The notes under the pieces are model-generated. The model did no database searches. It had not been told where the DNA came from and worked only from the letters and a program-made list of their open reading frames with translations. Shown in pieces: positions 26,376 through 35,925 of a stretch of DNA of 64,000 nucleotides. Origin of the DNA: Paenibacillus phyllosphaerae (GTDB lineage: Bacteria > Bacillota > Bacilli > Paenibacillales > Paenibacillaceae); contig NZ_JACHXK010000015.1 in assembly GCF_014192105.1 (NCBI RefSeq), forward strand, positions 62,001 to 126,000, given 5' to 3'. The position numbers were made by a program, and so were the translations under genes. The first letter of the stretch is position 1. Each line of letters starts with the position of its first letter.

Positions 26376-28013
26376 ATGACAGCCGAGGCGCTGCGCATTG
26401 ATTTTGAGATGAATCATGAACATGAGATGGTCATCTACCGGCCATCGGGGATTGCCCGATCCGAGCTGGATGAGGTGGAGGTCTGCATGCTGCAGGGGAA
26501 TCTGAGGATGCCCCACCTGCTCCATGTGGACTGGACCGACCGGGACGGAATGATCACATTCCGATACCCGCTATCCGGCCGTAAGCTGCTGACGCATTGG
26601 CTACAGACGCGTTCCTGCTCGATGCGCGATTTTTACACGCTGCTCCTTATCGTCGTGGAGACGTTGGATGATTGCAAAGATTATATGCTGAGACCGGAAG
26701 GCTTCCTTCTCGACGAGCATGCGATATTCGTTGGGGAACGCTTAGAGCATGTCTCGCTCTGCTATGTACCGATCGCGAATGGGGCGGCCCATCATGGCAT
26801 GAACAAGGTTTCCGATGCTTTGCTTAGTCTGGCGGTCAAATGGCTCGGGAGCGTCTCGAAGCCGGATGGCGAGGGGATGAAGCGAGTATTCCAATATTTG
26901 CGCGACGATCAAATGTCATGGCGTACGCTGCGGCAGGTGTTGTTGCAACTGATCGGCGAGTCGGTACATCCTCCGGTTGAGCGTGGGGCGACGTCTAAGG
27001 AATCTGCGGAGGTATCATCTGAAGTTGAAAGTGAGAGAAGGCTTGCTGCCGACGTCGTTCCCGAGCCAAGACATATAAACACAGGAAATGCCGGTCAACC
27101 GAGGTTTACTCTGGAACCGCCATCACGGGAAACCAGGGACACTGCCCATGTTCATGTAGCTCCATTGGCGCTAAAGGATACCCGGTCCAATATTGAGGAT
27201 GATCTGCCGGCACCGTCGATTCTGACGGAAGAGGAAGAAGAGGCGCTTTACGAGGAGAAGGCGAGAATGCGTTGGATCTTCGGCGCGGGGTTCGTGATCG
27301 GAGCCGCGGTCATCTGGCGGTTCCTATATATGCCGAGCGGGACGAACAGAAGCATGCTTCTGTCAGCCGGCCTTACGCTTGTACTAGCGGCTGCGGCGAT
27401 GTTCTTCTGGAAGAAGCGTTACGGGGCTTCGTCGGAAGAGCCGGAATCGATGGATTGGTCTGTGCCTGCAGATCAAGACCGGATGGTCAGCGCAGCGCCA
27501 ACGTTCCCATCCGCTCCGGTGTTACAGCACTCTGCCGGCATGCCGGCCGCATTCCCGCAAGGAAGAGTTGAGCGCGCCGAGCAAGTTCTTCTGCCAGCGG
27601 CAGCACCGGTCTACTCCGACGATAAACAGCCAATGACGCAGATGATTTCTAATAATGAGGCTACCGTATGGCTAGGCGGCGGCACCGAGGAGGAGCAAGC
27701 AGTGGTAGCGAAGCGTTGGCTGATGCGGGAGTCCGATGGTCAATCCAGTAAGATTGAGGTTGGCGGCAGCGTAATGATCGGGCGTGCTACGGAGGGCGTC
27801 GATTACACCGATCCGTCGCCAGGCATCTCCCGAACTCACTTGGAGATTCAGAAGGCCGATGATATGTGGACGGCCAAAGATGTCGGCTCGCGCAATGGCA
27901 GCACGCTTAACGGGCAGGCCATGATCCCGTACAAAAGCTATGCGCTAAACGATGGCGATGTCGTTCAGCTTGCGGGCGAAAAGGGGCCGAAGTATGTGCT
28001 TCGGACGGGGTAG
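26376..28013 (+). CDS. DUF6382-FHA domain membrane protein
   Basis: 545 residues. N-terminal DUF6382-type cytoplasmic domain (about 1-190), a variable linker, two adjacent transmembrane helices (about 298-345), a second linker, and a C-terminal FHA domain (about 455-540) with GSVMIGRATEGVDY, SRTHLEI and DVGSRNGSTLNG, the phosphothreonine-binding residues. Both ends are cytoplasmic. The last gene of the Tad operon, it could link pilus assembly to a Ser/Thr kinase; no kinase gene is in this window. Confidence 0.85.
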   Translation: MTAEALRIDFEMNHEHEMVIYRPSGIARSELDEVEVCMLQGNLRMPHLLHVDWTDRDGMITFRYPLSGRKLLTHWLQTRSCSMRDFYTLLLIVVETLDDCKDYMLRPEGFLLDEHAIFVGERLEHVSLCYVPIANGAAHHGMNKVSDALLSLAVKWLGSVSKPDGEGMKRVFQYLRDDQMSWRTLRQVLLQLIGESVHPPVERGATSKESAEVSSEVESERRLAADVVPEPRHINTGNAGQPRFTLEPPSRETRDTAHVHVAPLALKDTRSNIEDDLPAPSILTEEEEEALYEEKARMRWIFGAGFVIGAAVIWRFLYMPSGTNRSMLLSAGLTLVLAAAAMFFWKKRYGASSEEPESMDWSVPADQDRMVSAAPTFPSAPVLQHSAGMPAAFPQGRVERAEQVLLPAAAPVYSDDKQPMTQMISNNEATVWLGGGTEEEQAVVAKRWLMRESDGQSSKIEVGGSVMIGRATEGVDYTDPSPGISRTHLEIQKADDMWTAKDVGSRNGSTLNGQAMIPYKSYALNDGDVVQLAGEKGPKYVLRTG

Positions 28014-28041
28014 ACGCGATGGTTTCTCCCCGAAGGCACAC

Positions 28042-28080
28042 GAAATAGACCGTCCAGACAAATGGCAGTCTATTTCATTT
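28042..28080. terminator. hairpin between the FHA gene and the SDR gene
   Basis: GAAATAGAC pairs with GTCTATTTC over a 17-nt loop, between convergent genes; followed by ATTT. Confidence 0.5.
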
Positions 28081-28113
28081 GCTAAGGATTACGGGCTAGC
28101 TCCGTATACCGGC

Positions 28114-29016
28114 CTAGCGTCGTTGACCAACCAATTCGTTCATCGCAGCTTCGATCGTTGGGTAGCGGAAATCGAAGCCGCTGCCGAGCAGCTTGCTTGG
28201 AATTACTTGTTGCCCTTCGAGCAGCAAGGTGGACATTTCGCCGAGCACCGTTTTGAGAAGGACAGCCGGTACGGGGAACCAATGCGGTCTGCCCATCGCG
28301 TGGCTTACCGCTCTGCCGAATTGATCGTTCGTCACCGGATTCGGAGCGCTTGCATTTACAGCTCCCTTAATCTCCGGATGATCGATACAAAATAGGAGCA
28401 AGCGTGTCATATCTTCGATATGGATCCACGACATCCACTGGCTGCCGCTTCCGACTCTGCCACCGGCGAATATCCGATAAGGCAATGCCATCAACGGGAA
28501 GGCGCCGCCTTTAGTTCCGAGGACGAGGCTGACACGAACCTTCACCAGGCGTTCCACGGGAATACGATCGGCAGCCGCTTCCCATTGTTCCGTAACTTCG
28601 CCGAGATAATCGGTAAGATGAGCGGGGCTTGTCTCATCGAAGACAGCCGTGTCCGATGCTCCATAGATGGATATGCCTGAGGCGTTGACGACAGCGGCAG
28701 GTTTGTGCTTCAAGGCGCCGACAAGTGCAGCGATTTGCGAAGCTGCATCGACTCGCGAGCGGAGAATTCGTTCCTTGGCAGCCGCCGACCAACGCTGATT
28801 GATCGACTCGCCGGCGAGATTCACGATCGTCTCCACACCCTCCAACCGCTGCGGCTTCTGCTTCAGTTCATTCCAAGTGACAATATGCACGTTTGATGGG
28901 GACGGTGCTTGCTTGACTGAGCGCGAAATGATCCAGACCTCGTCGCCGCGCGAAGCCAAAGCATCCACCAGTGCTCGGCCGACAAAGCCGGTGCCGCCCG
29001 TTACCGCAATTTTCAT
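28114..29016 (-). CDS. TIGR01777 family NAD-dependent epimerase/dehydratase
   Basis: 300 residues, an extended SDR (SDR39U1/YfhF type). Rossmann motif TGGTGFVG at the N-terminus, ESINQRWSAAAKERILRSRV typical of the TIGR01777 group, and a C-terminal DUF1731-like tail (TVLGEMSTLLLEGQQVIPSKLLGSGFDFRYP). Substrate unknown. AAGGAGCAC precedes the ATG. Confidence 0.9.
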   Translation of the reverse strand: MKIAVTGGTGFVGRALVDALASRGDEVWIISRSVKQAPSPSNVHIVTWNELKQKPQRLEGVETIVNLAGESINQRWSAAAKERILRSRVDAASQIAALVGALKHKPAAVVNASGISIYGASDTAVFDETSPAHLTDYLGEVTEQWEAAADRIPVERLVKVRVSLVLGTKGGAFPLMALPYRIFAGGRVGSGSQWMSWIHIEDMTRLLLFCIDHPEIKGAVNASAPNPVTNDQFGRAVSHAMGRPHWFPVPAVLLKTVLGEMSTLLLEGQQVIPSKLLGSGFDFRYPTIEAAMNELVGQRR

Positions 29017-29042
29017 ACATGTGCTCCTTCCAAGCGTGAAGC

Positions 29043-29801
29043 CTATCGTTCCTTAATGCTGGTAAGCCAGCGTTCGATATACTTCTCGCCCTCCACCGTC
29101 ACTTCCTTCTGCGTATAGGTAAAATCAACCGGAGTGCCGTTGTCATGCTCCGTGATTTTATCGAGCAGCTGCGAAGATTCTTCATCGTACTGAATCACGA
29201 GAGCGCCGGAAGAAGTTTGAATCTCGATCGAATGCGTATCGATTCTTCCGATATAGAGACCGCTGCCTTTGAGCTCGCCCGGCTTTACCGGGGTTGGGTC
29301 AGCTGCCGGTACTGCCGCCTGAGCAGCCGATTTCGTCTGCTGATTTTGGGCTGCTTTCTGAGAAGGGGCTTGTTTAACCGTGCTTGTCGCTTTAGGCGCA
29401 GCAGCAGGCTTGGTCTCGGCTTCCGCTGAACGGGTTGTTTGAGATTGAGATGCCGCTGGATTTTCTATATTCGAAGGCGTTACGGCATCGGCTGAGGCAG
29501 TTGCCTTTTCTTGTTCTTCATTAATGGGCGCTGCCGGCAGCGTTGTTCGTACAATCGAACGGTTGGAAGGGTCGCCATTCTCCGAACTGGCAGCGGCGGC
29601 AGAGACGGCGCGCGTCTGAATCGGAACATCGATGCTAGAAGCGGCTGCTCCGCGATCGGATGCATAGACAGAGGCTGCGACGTTTTGGCTGATGGTAGGG
29701 GCGTCAAGTTCTTCTTTGGCACCACATCCGGCGACCAGGGCGGACAGGCACAGTAATGCGAATAGGGAAGCTTTGCGGGTTTGCGGTTTAGTAGACTTCA
29801 T
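29043..29801 (-). CDS. lipoprotein with low-complexity linker, unknown function
   Basis: 252 residues. Lipobox LSALVAGC near residue 26, a long Ala/Ser/Gln/Thr-rich linker (about 35-165) and a C-terminal beta domain (about 170-250; GSGLYIGRIDTHSIEIQTSSG). ATG 29801 follows AAGGAGTGTG; a longer frame to 29894 lacks a ribosome site and would bury the signal peptide. Likely anchored on the outer face of the membrane. Family not recognised. Confidence 0.7.
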   Translation of the reverse strand: MKSTKPQTRKASLFALLCLSALVAGCGAKEELDAPTISQNVAASVYASDRGAAASSIDVPIQTRAVSAAAASSENGDPSNRSIVRTTLPAAPINEEQEKATASADAVTPSNIENPAASQSQTTRSAEAETKPAAAPKATSTVKQAPSQKAAQNQQTKSAAQAAVPAADPTPVKPGELKGSGLYIGRIDTHSIEIQTSSGALVIQYDEESSQLLDKITEHDNGTPVDFTYTQKEVTVEGEKYIERWLTSIKER

Positions 29802-29891
29802 CGGTTTCACACTCCTTGATGTACCTATCCTATGTTTACCCGATTTTGGAATAGTACAACCCCGGAGCAATTTAGGCCAAAGTTCAGCGCA

Positions 29892-29923
29892 CAAAAAAAA
29901 GAACCGCCCTATCGGACGGTTCT
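29892..29923 (-). terminator. intrinsic terminator of the DUF2621 gene
   Basis: On the minus strand AGAACCGTCC pairs with GGGCGGTTCT (one mismatch), then TTTTTTT. Confidence 0.8.
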
Positions 29924-29930
29924 GGCAAGG

Positions 29931-30368
29931 TTACTTATTAAAAAGATGCTTGTAAGGGGAATAATCGACGCCAAGCTTGTCCAGGAAAGTGATCAGACTT
30001 CGGTAGTCGCGCTTCGGCGTAGCCTTGATGTAACCTTCGATGCAGTGGTCGCGGGTAACGGTATTGGCACCGCTCTCCACGGCAACTTGTCCGATGCTGG
30101 CCGCGATGGAATGTTTGGCGATGTCGCGGAATGGGCCGGGAACAGGCTGCACCAGATCATCGAGAAACTGCTTGGAATCCTCCGGCCACATATGCCGGCT
30201 GGTCTCCACCCAATAGTTCTGCCAATCCAGCTTGGACTTGCCGTCACGCTTCGGAAGAACCTTCAGAAACTTGCGGAACATGAAATATCCGCCGATCGCC
30301 ATAAACCCGATCATGACGAACGCCCAGAAAACGATAAAATACATAAACCAGTCCGGTGCACTGCCCAT
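29931..30368 (-). CDS. DUF2621 family membrane protein (YneK-like)
   Basis: 145 residues: an N-terminal transmembrane helix (about 8-31), basic junction (FRKFLKVLPKRDGKSK) and a helical cytoplasmic domain with WVETSRHMWPEDSKQFLDDLVQPVPGPFRDIAKHSI, resembling YneK of Bacillus. Function unknown. GAGGTGAAC precedes the ATG by about 10 nt. Confidence 0.78.
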   Translation of the reverse strand: MGSAPDWFMYFIVFWAFVMIGFMAIGGYFMFRKFLKVLPKRDGKSKLDWQNYWVETSRHMWPEDSKQFLDDLVQPVPGPFRDIAKHSIAASIGQVAVESGANTVTRDHCIEGYIKATPKRDYRSLITFLDKLGVDYSPYKHLFNK

Positions 30369-30600
30369 GCTTGTTGTTCACCTCATATAAGGATATCCCC
30401 GCCCGAGATCCGAGCGTAGGTAATCAATAGAAATATTAGACGATGAAGCTTAAAAACGACGTCATTCGGTTCACCTTGCTGCTAACATTATAAGCCACCG
30501 CCAATTCCTTCCGCAACCGATTTCACCGCCGCATAGCAGGGTTCCGCACTTCCGCCTATCCCTAGATTTATTTCGGTGTTCCTTGTAAAATAGGATGAAC

Positions 30601-30780
30601 AACCTGCAACCGGTAGCCACGAGGATGTGTGGGTCGGTTGTCAGGAACCTGCAACCGGTAGCCACGAGGATGTGTGGGTCGGTTGTCAGGAACCTGCAAC
30701 CGGTAGCCACGGGGATGCGTGGGTCGGTTGTCAGGAACCTGCAACCGGTAGCCGCTAAGGATGCGGATCGGTTGTTTGGG
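30601..30780. repeat. four tandem 45-bp repeats, each able to form a hairpin
   Basis: Units start at 30601, 30646, 30691 and 30736 with AACCTGCAACCGGTAGCC. Units 1 and 2 are identical, unit 3 differs at two or three bases, unit 4 diverges in its second half. Within each unit CAACCG can pair with CGGTTG. Being 45 bp, the repeat keeps every frame in register: 15-residue periodic frames on both strands are open, but they have no ribosome site and are probably not genes. The block ends 34 bp before the endonuclease IV start. From 30369 to 30600 I see nothing definite. Confidence 0.9.
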
Positions 30781-30814
30781 ACATGCTGTGGAATAGGAAA
30801 GGGGCGAATTAACA

Positions 30815-31942
30815 TTGCTTAAGATCGGTTCTCACGTATCGTTCTCAGATAAAGGTCTGTTGACCGCAACTAAGGAAGCCGTCTCCTACGGCTCCAACTC
30901 GTTCATGATTTATACGGGCGCACCGCAGAACACGCGGCGCAAACCTATCGAGGGTCTCTATATCGAAGAGGGCAGGGCGGCAATGGCGGAAGCGGGCATC
31001 GACGAGATCGTCGTTCACGCGCCGTACATTATCAACCTCGGCTCTTATAAGGAAGATACGTTCGATTTGGCCGTGAACTTCCTGCAAGAAGAGATTCGCC
31101 GCACGGCGAAGATCGGCGTGAAGAATATCGTGCTGCACCCTGGCGCGTATACGGACAAGGATGCCGAATACGGCATTGCGCGCATCGCGGAAGGGCTGAA
31201 CATCGTGCTGGAAGGCACCAAGGAAACGGACGTGAACATCGCGCTCGAGACCATGGCCGGCAAAGGGACGGAAATCGGCCGCAGTTTCGAGGAAATTGCC
31301 GGAATTATTGAGAAAGTCCGCGATAATGAACGTCTGACCGTTTGCATGGACACTTGCCATATGCACGATGCCGGTTATGATCTGATCGACGATATCGACG
31401 GCGTGCTCGAGCAGTTCGACCGCATCGTCGGTTTGAACCGGGTTGCCGTTGTTCACGTCAACGACAGCAAGAACCCGCGCGGCGCGGGCAAAGACCGCCA
31501 TGCTCCGGTTGGCGCAGGCTGGATCGGCTTCAACGCGATCAAGAATATCGTGCACCACGAAGCGCTTCAGGGCCGTCCATTCATCCTCGAGACGCCATGG
31601 ATCGGCACGAACGACAAAACGCTTCGTCCGATGTACGAAGCCGAGATCGCGCTGCTTCGCGGCGCGGCAAGCGACCGTTTCGGCGACGAGTTCTTCGCGG
31701 ACGTCGAGCGCCTGCACCATTTCTTCAGCAAACAGGAAATCGATCCCCGCGTCTTCGTGTTAGCGACATGGGATTTACTGAAGACCGATGCCAAGGCCAA
31801 GAAAGCCGATCCGCGCGAGCCGATGGACAGGCTGTTTGATTTGGTCCAGGAACATCGCGTTCTTCCCGAGCTGTCGGAGGAGGCAATCAACCACCGGATT
31901 ACGGCTTGGTTTGCCGGCAAATCGCTGCTCGTGAACGCTTAA
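30815..31942 (+). CDS. nfo: endonuclease IV with C-terminal extension
   Basis: 375 residues against about 280-300 for the family. A zinc AP endonuclease of base excision repair. The TIM-barrel part (1-283) has all metal ligands: H68, H108, E145, D179 and H182 ([12 protein letters not shown]), H214, D227, H229 and E259. Residues 284-375 form a helical extension ([21 protein letters not shown] ... [12 protein letters not shown]) not needed for the barrel. TTG start with AAAGGGG about 13 nt upstream. It follows directly on the 45-bp repeats. Confidence 0.92.
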   Translation: MLKIGSHVSFSDKGLLTATKEAVSYGSNSFMIYTGAPQNTRRKPIEGLYIEEGRAAMAEAGIDEIVVHAPYIINLGSYKEDTFDLAVNFLQEEIRRTAKIGVKNIVLHPGAYTDKDAEYGIARIAEGLNIVLEGTKETDVNIALETMAGKGTEIGRSFEEIAGIIEKVRDNERLTVCMDTCHMHDAGYDLIDDIDGVLEQFDRIVGLNRVAVVHVNDSKNPRGAGKDRHAPVGAGWIGFNAIKNIVHHEALQGRPFILETPWIGTNDKTLRPMYEAEIALLRGAASDRFGDEFFADVERLHHFFSKQEIDPRVFVLATWDLLKTDAKAKKADPREPMDRLFDLVQEHRVLPELSEEAINHRITAWFAGKSLLVNA

Positions 31943-31987
31943 TACCTATTACACGATTCAATCGTTACGGAAGGAAGACTTTGGTTT

Positions 31988-32881
31988 ATGCAAAACACGT
32001 ATCAACAGCCATCGCAGCGCCCAGAGAAGCAGAACCGCGCAAGAATGCTAATCTCGTGCCCGGATCGTCCGGGCATCGTGGCCGCTGTATCCGAATTTCT
32101 ATATCAGCACGGCGCGAATATCGTACAATCCGATCAGTATTCGATGGACCCGGGAGGCGGCATGTTCTTCATCCGCTTCGAGTTCGACTTGAAGGATCTG
32201 GAGAAAGAACTGCCGATCCTGCAGGAAGATTTTGCACGCGTGGCGGATCGCTTCGATATGAAATGGAATATTTTCCGCGCGGCGCGCCGCAAGCGCCTGG
32301 CGATCTTCGTCTCGAAAGAGGATCACTGTCTGCTCGAGTTGCTATGGCAGTGGCAGGCAGGCGACCTGGATGCCGAGATCGCGATGGTCATCAGCAACCA
32401 TCCGGACATGCGCGAGTTGGTCGAATCGTTCGGCATTCCGTACATTCATATTCCGGTAACGGCGGATACGAAGGCAGAGGCGGAGCGCAAGCAGCTTGAG
32501 GCGGTATCCGGCAAAGCGGATCTGATCGTATTGGCCCGCTACATGCAGATCATTACACCGAAGTTCATCGAGCAATTCCCGAACCGGATTATTAACATTC
32601 ATCATTCCTTCTTGCCGGCATTCGTGGGCGGCAAGCCTTATGCGCAGGCTTACCAGCGCGGCGTCAAAATCATAGGCGCGACCGCGCATTACGTGACCGA
32701 GGAGCTAGACGGCGGCCCGATCATCGAGCAAGACGTACAGCGCGTCAGCCATCGCGACAACGTGGATGACCTGAAGCGGATTGGACGCACGATCGAACGC
32801 GTCGTTCTTGCCCGCGGCGTGAAATGGCATATCGAAGACCGTATTCTGGTCCACCAGAATAAGACGGTCGTGTTTAACTAA
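31988..32881 (+). CDS. purU: formyltetrahydrofolate deformylase PurU
   Basis: 297 residues. Releases formate from 10-formyl-THF. N-terminal ACT domain (ARMLISCPDRPGIVAAVSEF) and C-terminal formyltransferase fold with the catalytic N/H/D set in NIHHSFLPAFVGGKPYAQA and TAHYVTEELDGGPIIEQD. GGAAGG lies about 12 nt before the ATG. Has its own terminator. Confidence 0.95.
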   Translation: MQNTYQQPSQRPEKQNRARMLISCPDRPGIVAAVSEFLYQHGANIVQSDQYSMDPGGGMFFIRFEFDLKDLEKELPILQEDFARVADRFDMKWNIFRAARRKRLAIFVSKEDHCLLELLWQWQAGDLDAEIAMVISNHPDMRELVESFGIPYIHIPVTADTKAEAERKQLEAVSGKADLIVLARYMQIITPKFIEQFPNRIINIHHSFLPAFVGGKPYAQAYQRGVKIIGATAHYVTEELDGGPIIEQDVQRVSHRDNVDDLKRIGRTIERVVLARGVKWHIEDRILVHQNKTVVFN

Positions 32882-32918
32882 CGGCTTCATAAACGGACAG
32901 TTGCCGCATAACATGAAG

Positions 32919-32966
32919 AAGGACGTTTGCGTTTGCCCTTAAAGGGGCGAGCAAGCGTCCTTTTTT
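32919..32966 (+). terminator. intrinsic terminator after purU
   Basis: AAGGACG-TTGC pairs with GCAA-CGTCCTT, with an inner GCCCTT/AAGGGGC pairing, then TTTTTT. Confidence 0.85.
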
Positions 32967-33030
32967 CGGCGCGTCTAAGCGCGTCTTCTAGCCGAACATT
33001 ACCTAATAATTGTGAATAATTAATAAATGC

Positions 33031-33085
33031 TTCATCGTCTCTTCATCAACTCTTCATGCATCTTTTTCCGGGCAGATGGTATCAT
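33031..33085 (+). promoter_or_regulatory. promoter with three 11-bp-spaced TTCAT(C/G) direct repeats
   Basis: TTCATC (33031), TTCATC (33042) and TTCATG (33053), each separated by exactly 5 bp, overlap the -35 position of an extended -10 TGGTATCAT (33077-33085). This is the layout of an OmpR/PhoP-type activator site. It lies about 235 bp upstream of tkt in a 437-bp gene-free region (32882-33318). Confidence 0.5.
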
Positions 33086-33230
33086 GAGGGGCGAACTTGT
33101 ACATCGTATGCGAGTAGCGAAACCACTCAAGTTTGGCAAGCGGCGTCGACAGTAATCTACTGCAAAAGACAGGTTCCGATTGTTTTAAGTCGCTGCACAG
33201 CATGAAAAGATGGAAAACCCGCTAACGTAA

Positions 33231-33239
33231 TGGTACAAT
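33231..33239 (+). promoter_or_regulatory. second, extended -10 promoter of tkt
   Basis: TG-G-TACAAT at 33231-33239, 80 bp before the tkt start. A small hairpin TGCGCTAAAGCGCA follows in the leader. Confidence 0.5.
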
Positions 33240-33318
33240 ATTTCAAAGCCAGTGCGCTAAAGCGCAATAGAGAAGAGAGATTATTTTCGGACGTAAGGAA
33301 TAGGAGGAGTTTTTTGTC

Positions 33319-35334
33319 ATGACAGTTTCACAAAAGACAATCGATCAGCTTTCGGTCGATACGATCCGCACACTCGCGATCGATGCCATTGAGAAAGCAA
33401 ATTCCGGACATCCGGGCATGCCGATGGGTGCTGCACCTATGGGCTATCACCTGTTTGCAAAAGCTATGAAACACAACCCATCGAATCCATCCTGGATCAA
33501 CCGCGACCGTTTCGTACTGTCCGCGGGCCACGGCTCGATGCTGTTGTACTCCCTGCTTCACCTGACTGGCTATGATCTTCCAATCGAAGAGCTGCAACGC
33601 TTCCGTCAATGGGGCTCCAAGACTCCGGGTCACCCAGAGTTCGGCCACACAGCGGGCGTAGACGCAACGACGGGTCCACTGGGCCAAGGCGTGGCGATGG
33701 CAGTCGGTATGGCAATGGCTGAAACACAGCTCGGCGCTACATACAACAAAGATAACTTCAACGTTATCGACCACTTCACTTATGCAATCTGCGGCGACGG
33801 CGACCTGATGGAAGGCGTAGCAAGCGAAGCGGCTTCGCTCGCGGCTCACCTGAAACTGGGCAAGCTCGTTGTGCTGTATGATTCCAACGATATTACGCTT
33901 GACGGCGAAGCGAACCTCTCGTTCTCCGAGAACGTGCAAGGCCGTTTCGAAGCTTACGGCTGGCAAGTGCTGCGCGTAGAAGACGGCAACGACTTCGAAG
34001 CGATCGCGAAAGCTGTTGCTGAAGCGCAAGCGGACCTGAACCGTCCAACACTGATCGAAGTGAAGACGGTTATCGGCTACGGCAGCCCGAACAAAGGCGG
34101 CAAAGGCGGCCACGCTGGTCCTCACGGATCCCCGCTCGGCGTCGAAGAGACGAAGCTGACGAAGCAATTCTACGCTTGGGAGCATGAAGAAGCATTCACG
34201 GTTCCAGCTGATGTGGCCGCTCACTTCGCAGAAGTGAAAGCCAACGGCGAGAAAGCAAACGCAGCTTGGGAAGAGCAATTCGCAGCGTACAAAGCGGCTC
34301 ATCCAGAGCTTGCTGCGCAATTCGAAGCAGCTGTAGCCGGCCAACTTCCAGAAGGTTGGGACCGCGATCTTCCGGTCTACACAACGGAAGACAAACCGGT
34401 ATCGACTCGCGTTGCATCCGGTAACGCGCTGAACGGTCTGGCGAAGAACGTCCTGAACCTGGTGGGCGGTTCCGCTGACCTTGAGAGCTCGACAATGACG
34501 CACCTGAAGGGTCTGCCAGTCTATAAAGCAGGCAACTACGAAGGCCGCAACATCTACTTCGGCGTTCGCGAATTCGGTATGGCTGCAGCGATGAACGGTA
34601 TCAGCCTGCATGGCGGTCTGCGCATCTACGGCGCAACGTTCTTCGTATTCACGGACTACCTGCGTCCAGCGGTTCGTCTGTCCGCGCTGATGAAGCAGCC
34701 GGTTGTTTACGTGCTGACGCATGACTCGATCGCTGTCGGCGAAGACGGTCCTACGCACGAGCCGATCGAACAGCTTGCATCGCTGCGTATCATCCCTGAC
34801 GTAACGGTTATTCGTCCGGGCGATGCGAACGAAACATCCGCTGCATGGGCATTCGCGATGGAGAACCAATCGAGACCGGTTGCGCTCGTTCTGACGCGTC
34901 AGAACCTGCCAATTCTTGAAGGCACGAACGTGAACGCACGCGAAGGCATCAAGAAAGGTGCTTATGTCGTGTCCGACGCACAAGGCGAAGCACAAGCGCA
35001 AATCATCGCGACAGGTTCCGAAGTTTCCTTGGCCGTTGCTGCTCAACAAGCACTTGCTGCTGAAGGCATCCAAGTACGCGTTATCAGCATGCCAAGCTGG
35101 GATCTGTTCGAAGCACAAGACCAAGCTTACAAAGATTCGGTCCTGCTGCCTAACGTTAAAGCTCGCCTGGCTGTCGAGATGGCTTCGCCATTCGGCTGGG
35201 AGCGTTATGTTGGCGACAAAGGCGCGATCCTTGGCATCAACACGTTCGGCGCTTCCGCACCAGGCAACAAGGTGATGGAAGAGTACGGCTTCACGGTCGA
35301 GAACGTGGTCAGCAAAGTAAAAGCACTGCTGTAG
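33319..35334 (+). CDS. tkt: transketolase
   Basis: 671 residues. Thiamine-diphosphate enzyme of the non-oxidative pentose phosphate pathway. ThDP/Mg motif [17 protein letters not shown], catalytic/phosphate-binding histidines in [10 protein letters not shown] and SAGHGSML, the TDK2-type [16 protein letters not shown] and the C-terminal fold are complete. AGGAGG lies about 11 nt before the ATG. Codon use is strongly biased, as for a highly expressed gene. Confidence 0.97.
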   Translation: MTVSQKTIDQLSVDTIRTLAIDAIEKANSGHPGMPMGAAPMGYHLFAKAMKHNPSNPSWINRDRFVLSAGHGSMLLYSLLHLTGYDLPIEELQRFRQWGSKTPGHPEFGHTAGVDATTGPLGQGVAMAVGMAMAETQLGATYNKDNFNVIDHFTYAICGDGDLMEGVASEAASLAAHLKLGKLVVLYDSNDITLDGEANLSFSENVQGRFEAYGWQVLRVEDGNDFEAIAKAVAEAQADLNRPTLIEVKTVIGYGSPNKGGKGGHAGPHGSPLGVEETKLTKQFYAWEHEEAFTVPADVAAHFAEVKANGEKANAAWEEQFAAYKAAHPELAAQFEAAVAGQLPEGWDRDLPVYTTEDKPVSTRVASGNALNGLAKNVLNLVGGSADLESSTMTHLKGLPVYKAGNYEGRNIYFGVREFGMAAAMNGISLHGGLRIYGATFFVFTDYLRPAVRLSALMKQPVVYVLTHDSIAVGEDGPTHEPIEQLASLRIIPDVTVIRPGDANETSAAWAFAMENQSRPVALVLTRQNLPILEGTNVNAREGIKKGAYVVSDAQGEAQAQIIATGSEVSLAVAAQQALAAEGIQVRVISMPSWDLFEAQDQAYKDSVLLPNVKARLAVEMASPFGWERYVGDKGAILGINTFGASAPGNKVMEEYGFTVENVVSKVKALL

Positions 35335-35370
35335 TTAAGCATAATCGCCTAACCGCAAGGCTTAAGGATA

Positions 35371-35420
35371 GAAGCGGGGCTAGCGCTGCCTATAGGCGGC
35401 CGCGAGTCCCGCTTTTTAAA
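35371..35420 (+). terminator. terminator-like hairpin after tkt
   Basis: AAGCGGGG-CTAGCG pairs imperfectly with CGCGAG-TCCCGCTT, then TTTAAA. Confidence 0.6.
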
Positions 35421-35516
35421 AAGTGGATTCTTCCGTGCAGGAATGCAGGAAAGCTTTAGAAGAATAAAGCATTACTACTTATATCGCTTACTTACGATGA
35501 AGGAGCTGTCGAACTC

Positions 35517-35834
35517 ATGTCCCAATTCGAGAATGTTACCGCTGTTAAGAAAGCCAATATTTATTTTGATGGTAAAGTAACAAGCCGCACCGTGGTTTTC
35601 CCGGACGGCACGAAAAAAACGCTCGGCATCATGCTGCCAGGCGATTATGAGTTTGGCACCGACACGAAGGAAATTATGGAGATTCAAGCAGGCGAGCTGA
35701 AAGTGCTGCTGCCAGGCGACTCCGAGTGGATCACAATCTCCGGCGAAGGCGAATTTACCGTGCCGGCTAACGCGAAGTTCAAACTGCAAGTTACCGCAGT
35801 GACGGACTATTGCTGCTCCTACATCCAAGAATAA
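35517..35834 (+). CDS. ppnP: pyrimidine/purine nucleoside phosphorylase PpnP
   Basis: 105 residues, the normal length for this DUF1255 cupin (E. coli YaiE/PpnP, about 94). Cleaves nucleosides with phosphate. [34 protein letters not shown] and [19 protein letters not shown] are the conserved cupin strands. GAAGGAG precedes the ATG. Its own terminator follows. Confidence 0.93.
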   Translation: MSQFENVTAVKKANIYFDGKVTSRTVVFPDGTKKTLGIMLPGDYEFGTDTKEIMEIQAGELKVLLPGDSEWITISGEGEFTVPANAKFKLQVTAVTDYCCSYIQE

Positions 35835-35845
35835 CATCAGGTATG

Positions 35846-35903
35846 CAAAAAGGCTGCTTCTTAAACATCGTCCGATACGGGCGATGCAAGAAACAGCCTT
35901 TTT
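35846..35903. terminator. bidirectional terminator between ppnP and the dehydrogenase-PilZ gene
   Basis: AAAAAGGCTG pairs with CAGCCTTTTT, with inner CATCG/CGATG pairing. Confidence 0.85.
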
Positions 35904-35925
35904 AAGAAGCGTGGCGCAAGGTCGA

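Noticed and set aside
30471-30822. Open frames on both strands with 15-residue repeats (e.g. VATGCRFLTTDP)
   Set aside because: By-product of the 45-bp tandem DNA repeat; no ribosome site and no family resemblance.
33328-35124. Long minus-strand frame of 598 codons antisense to transketolase
   Set aside because: Produced by the codon bias of tkt; Cys/His/Arg-rich with no domain.
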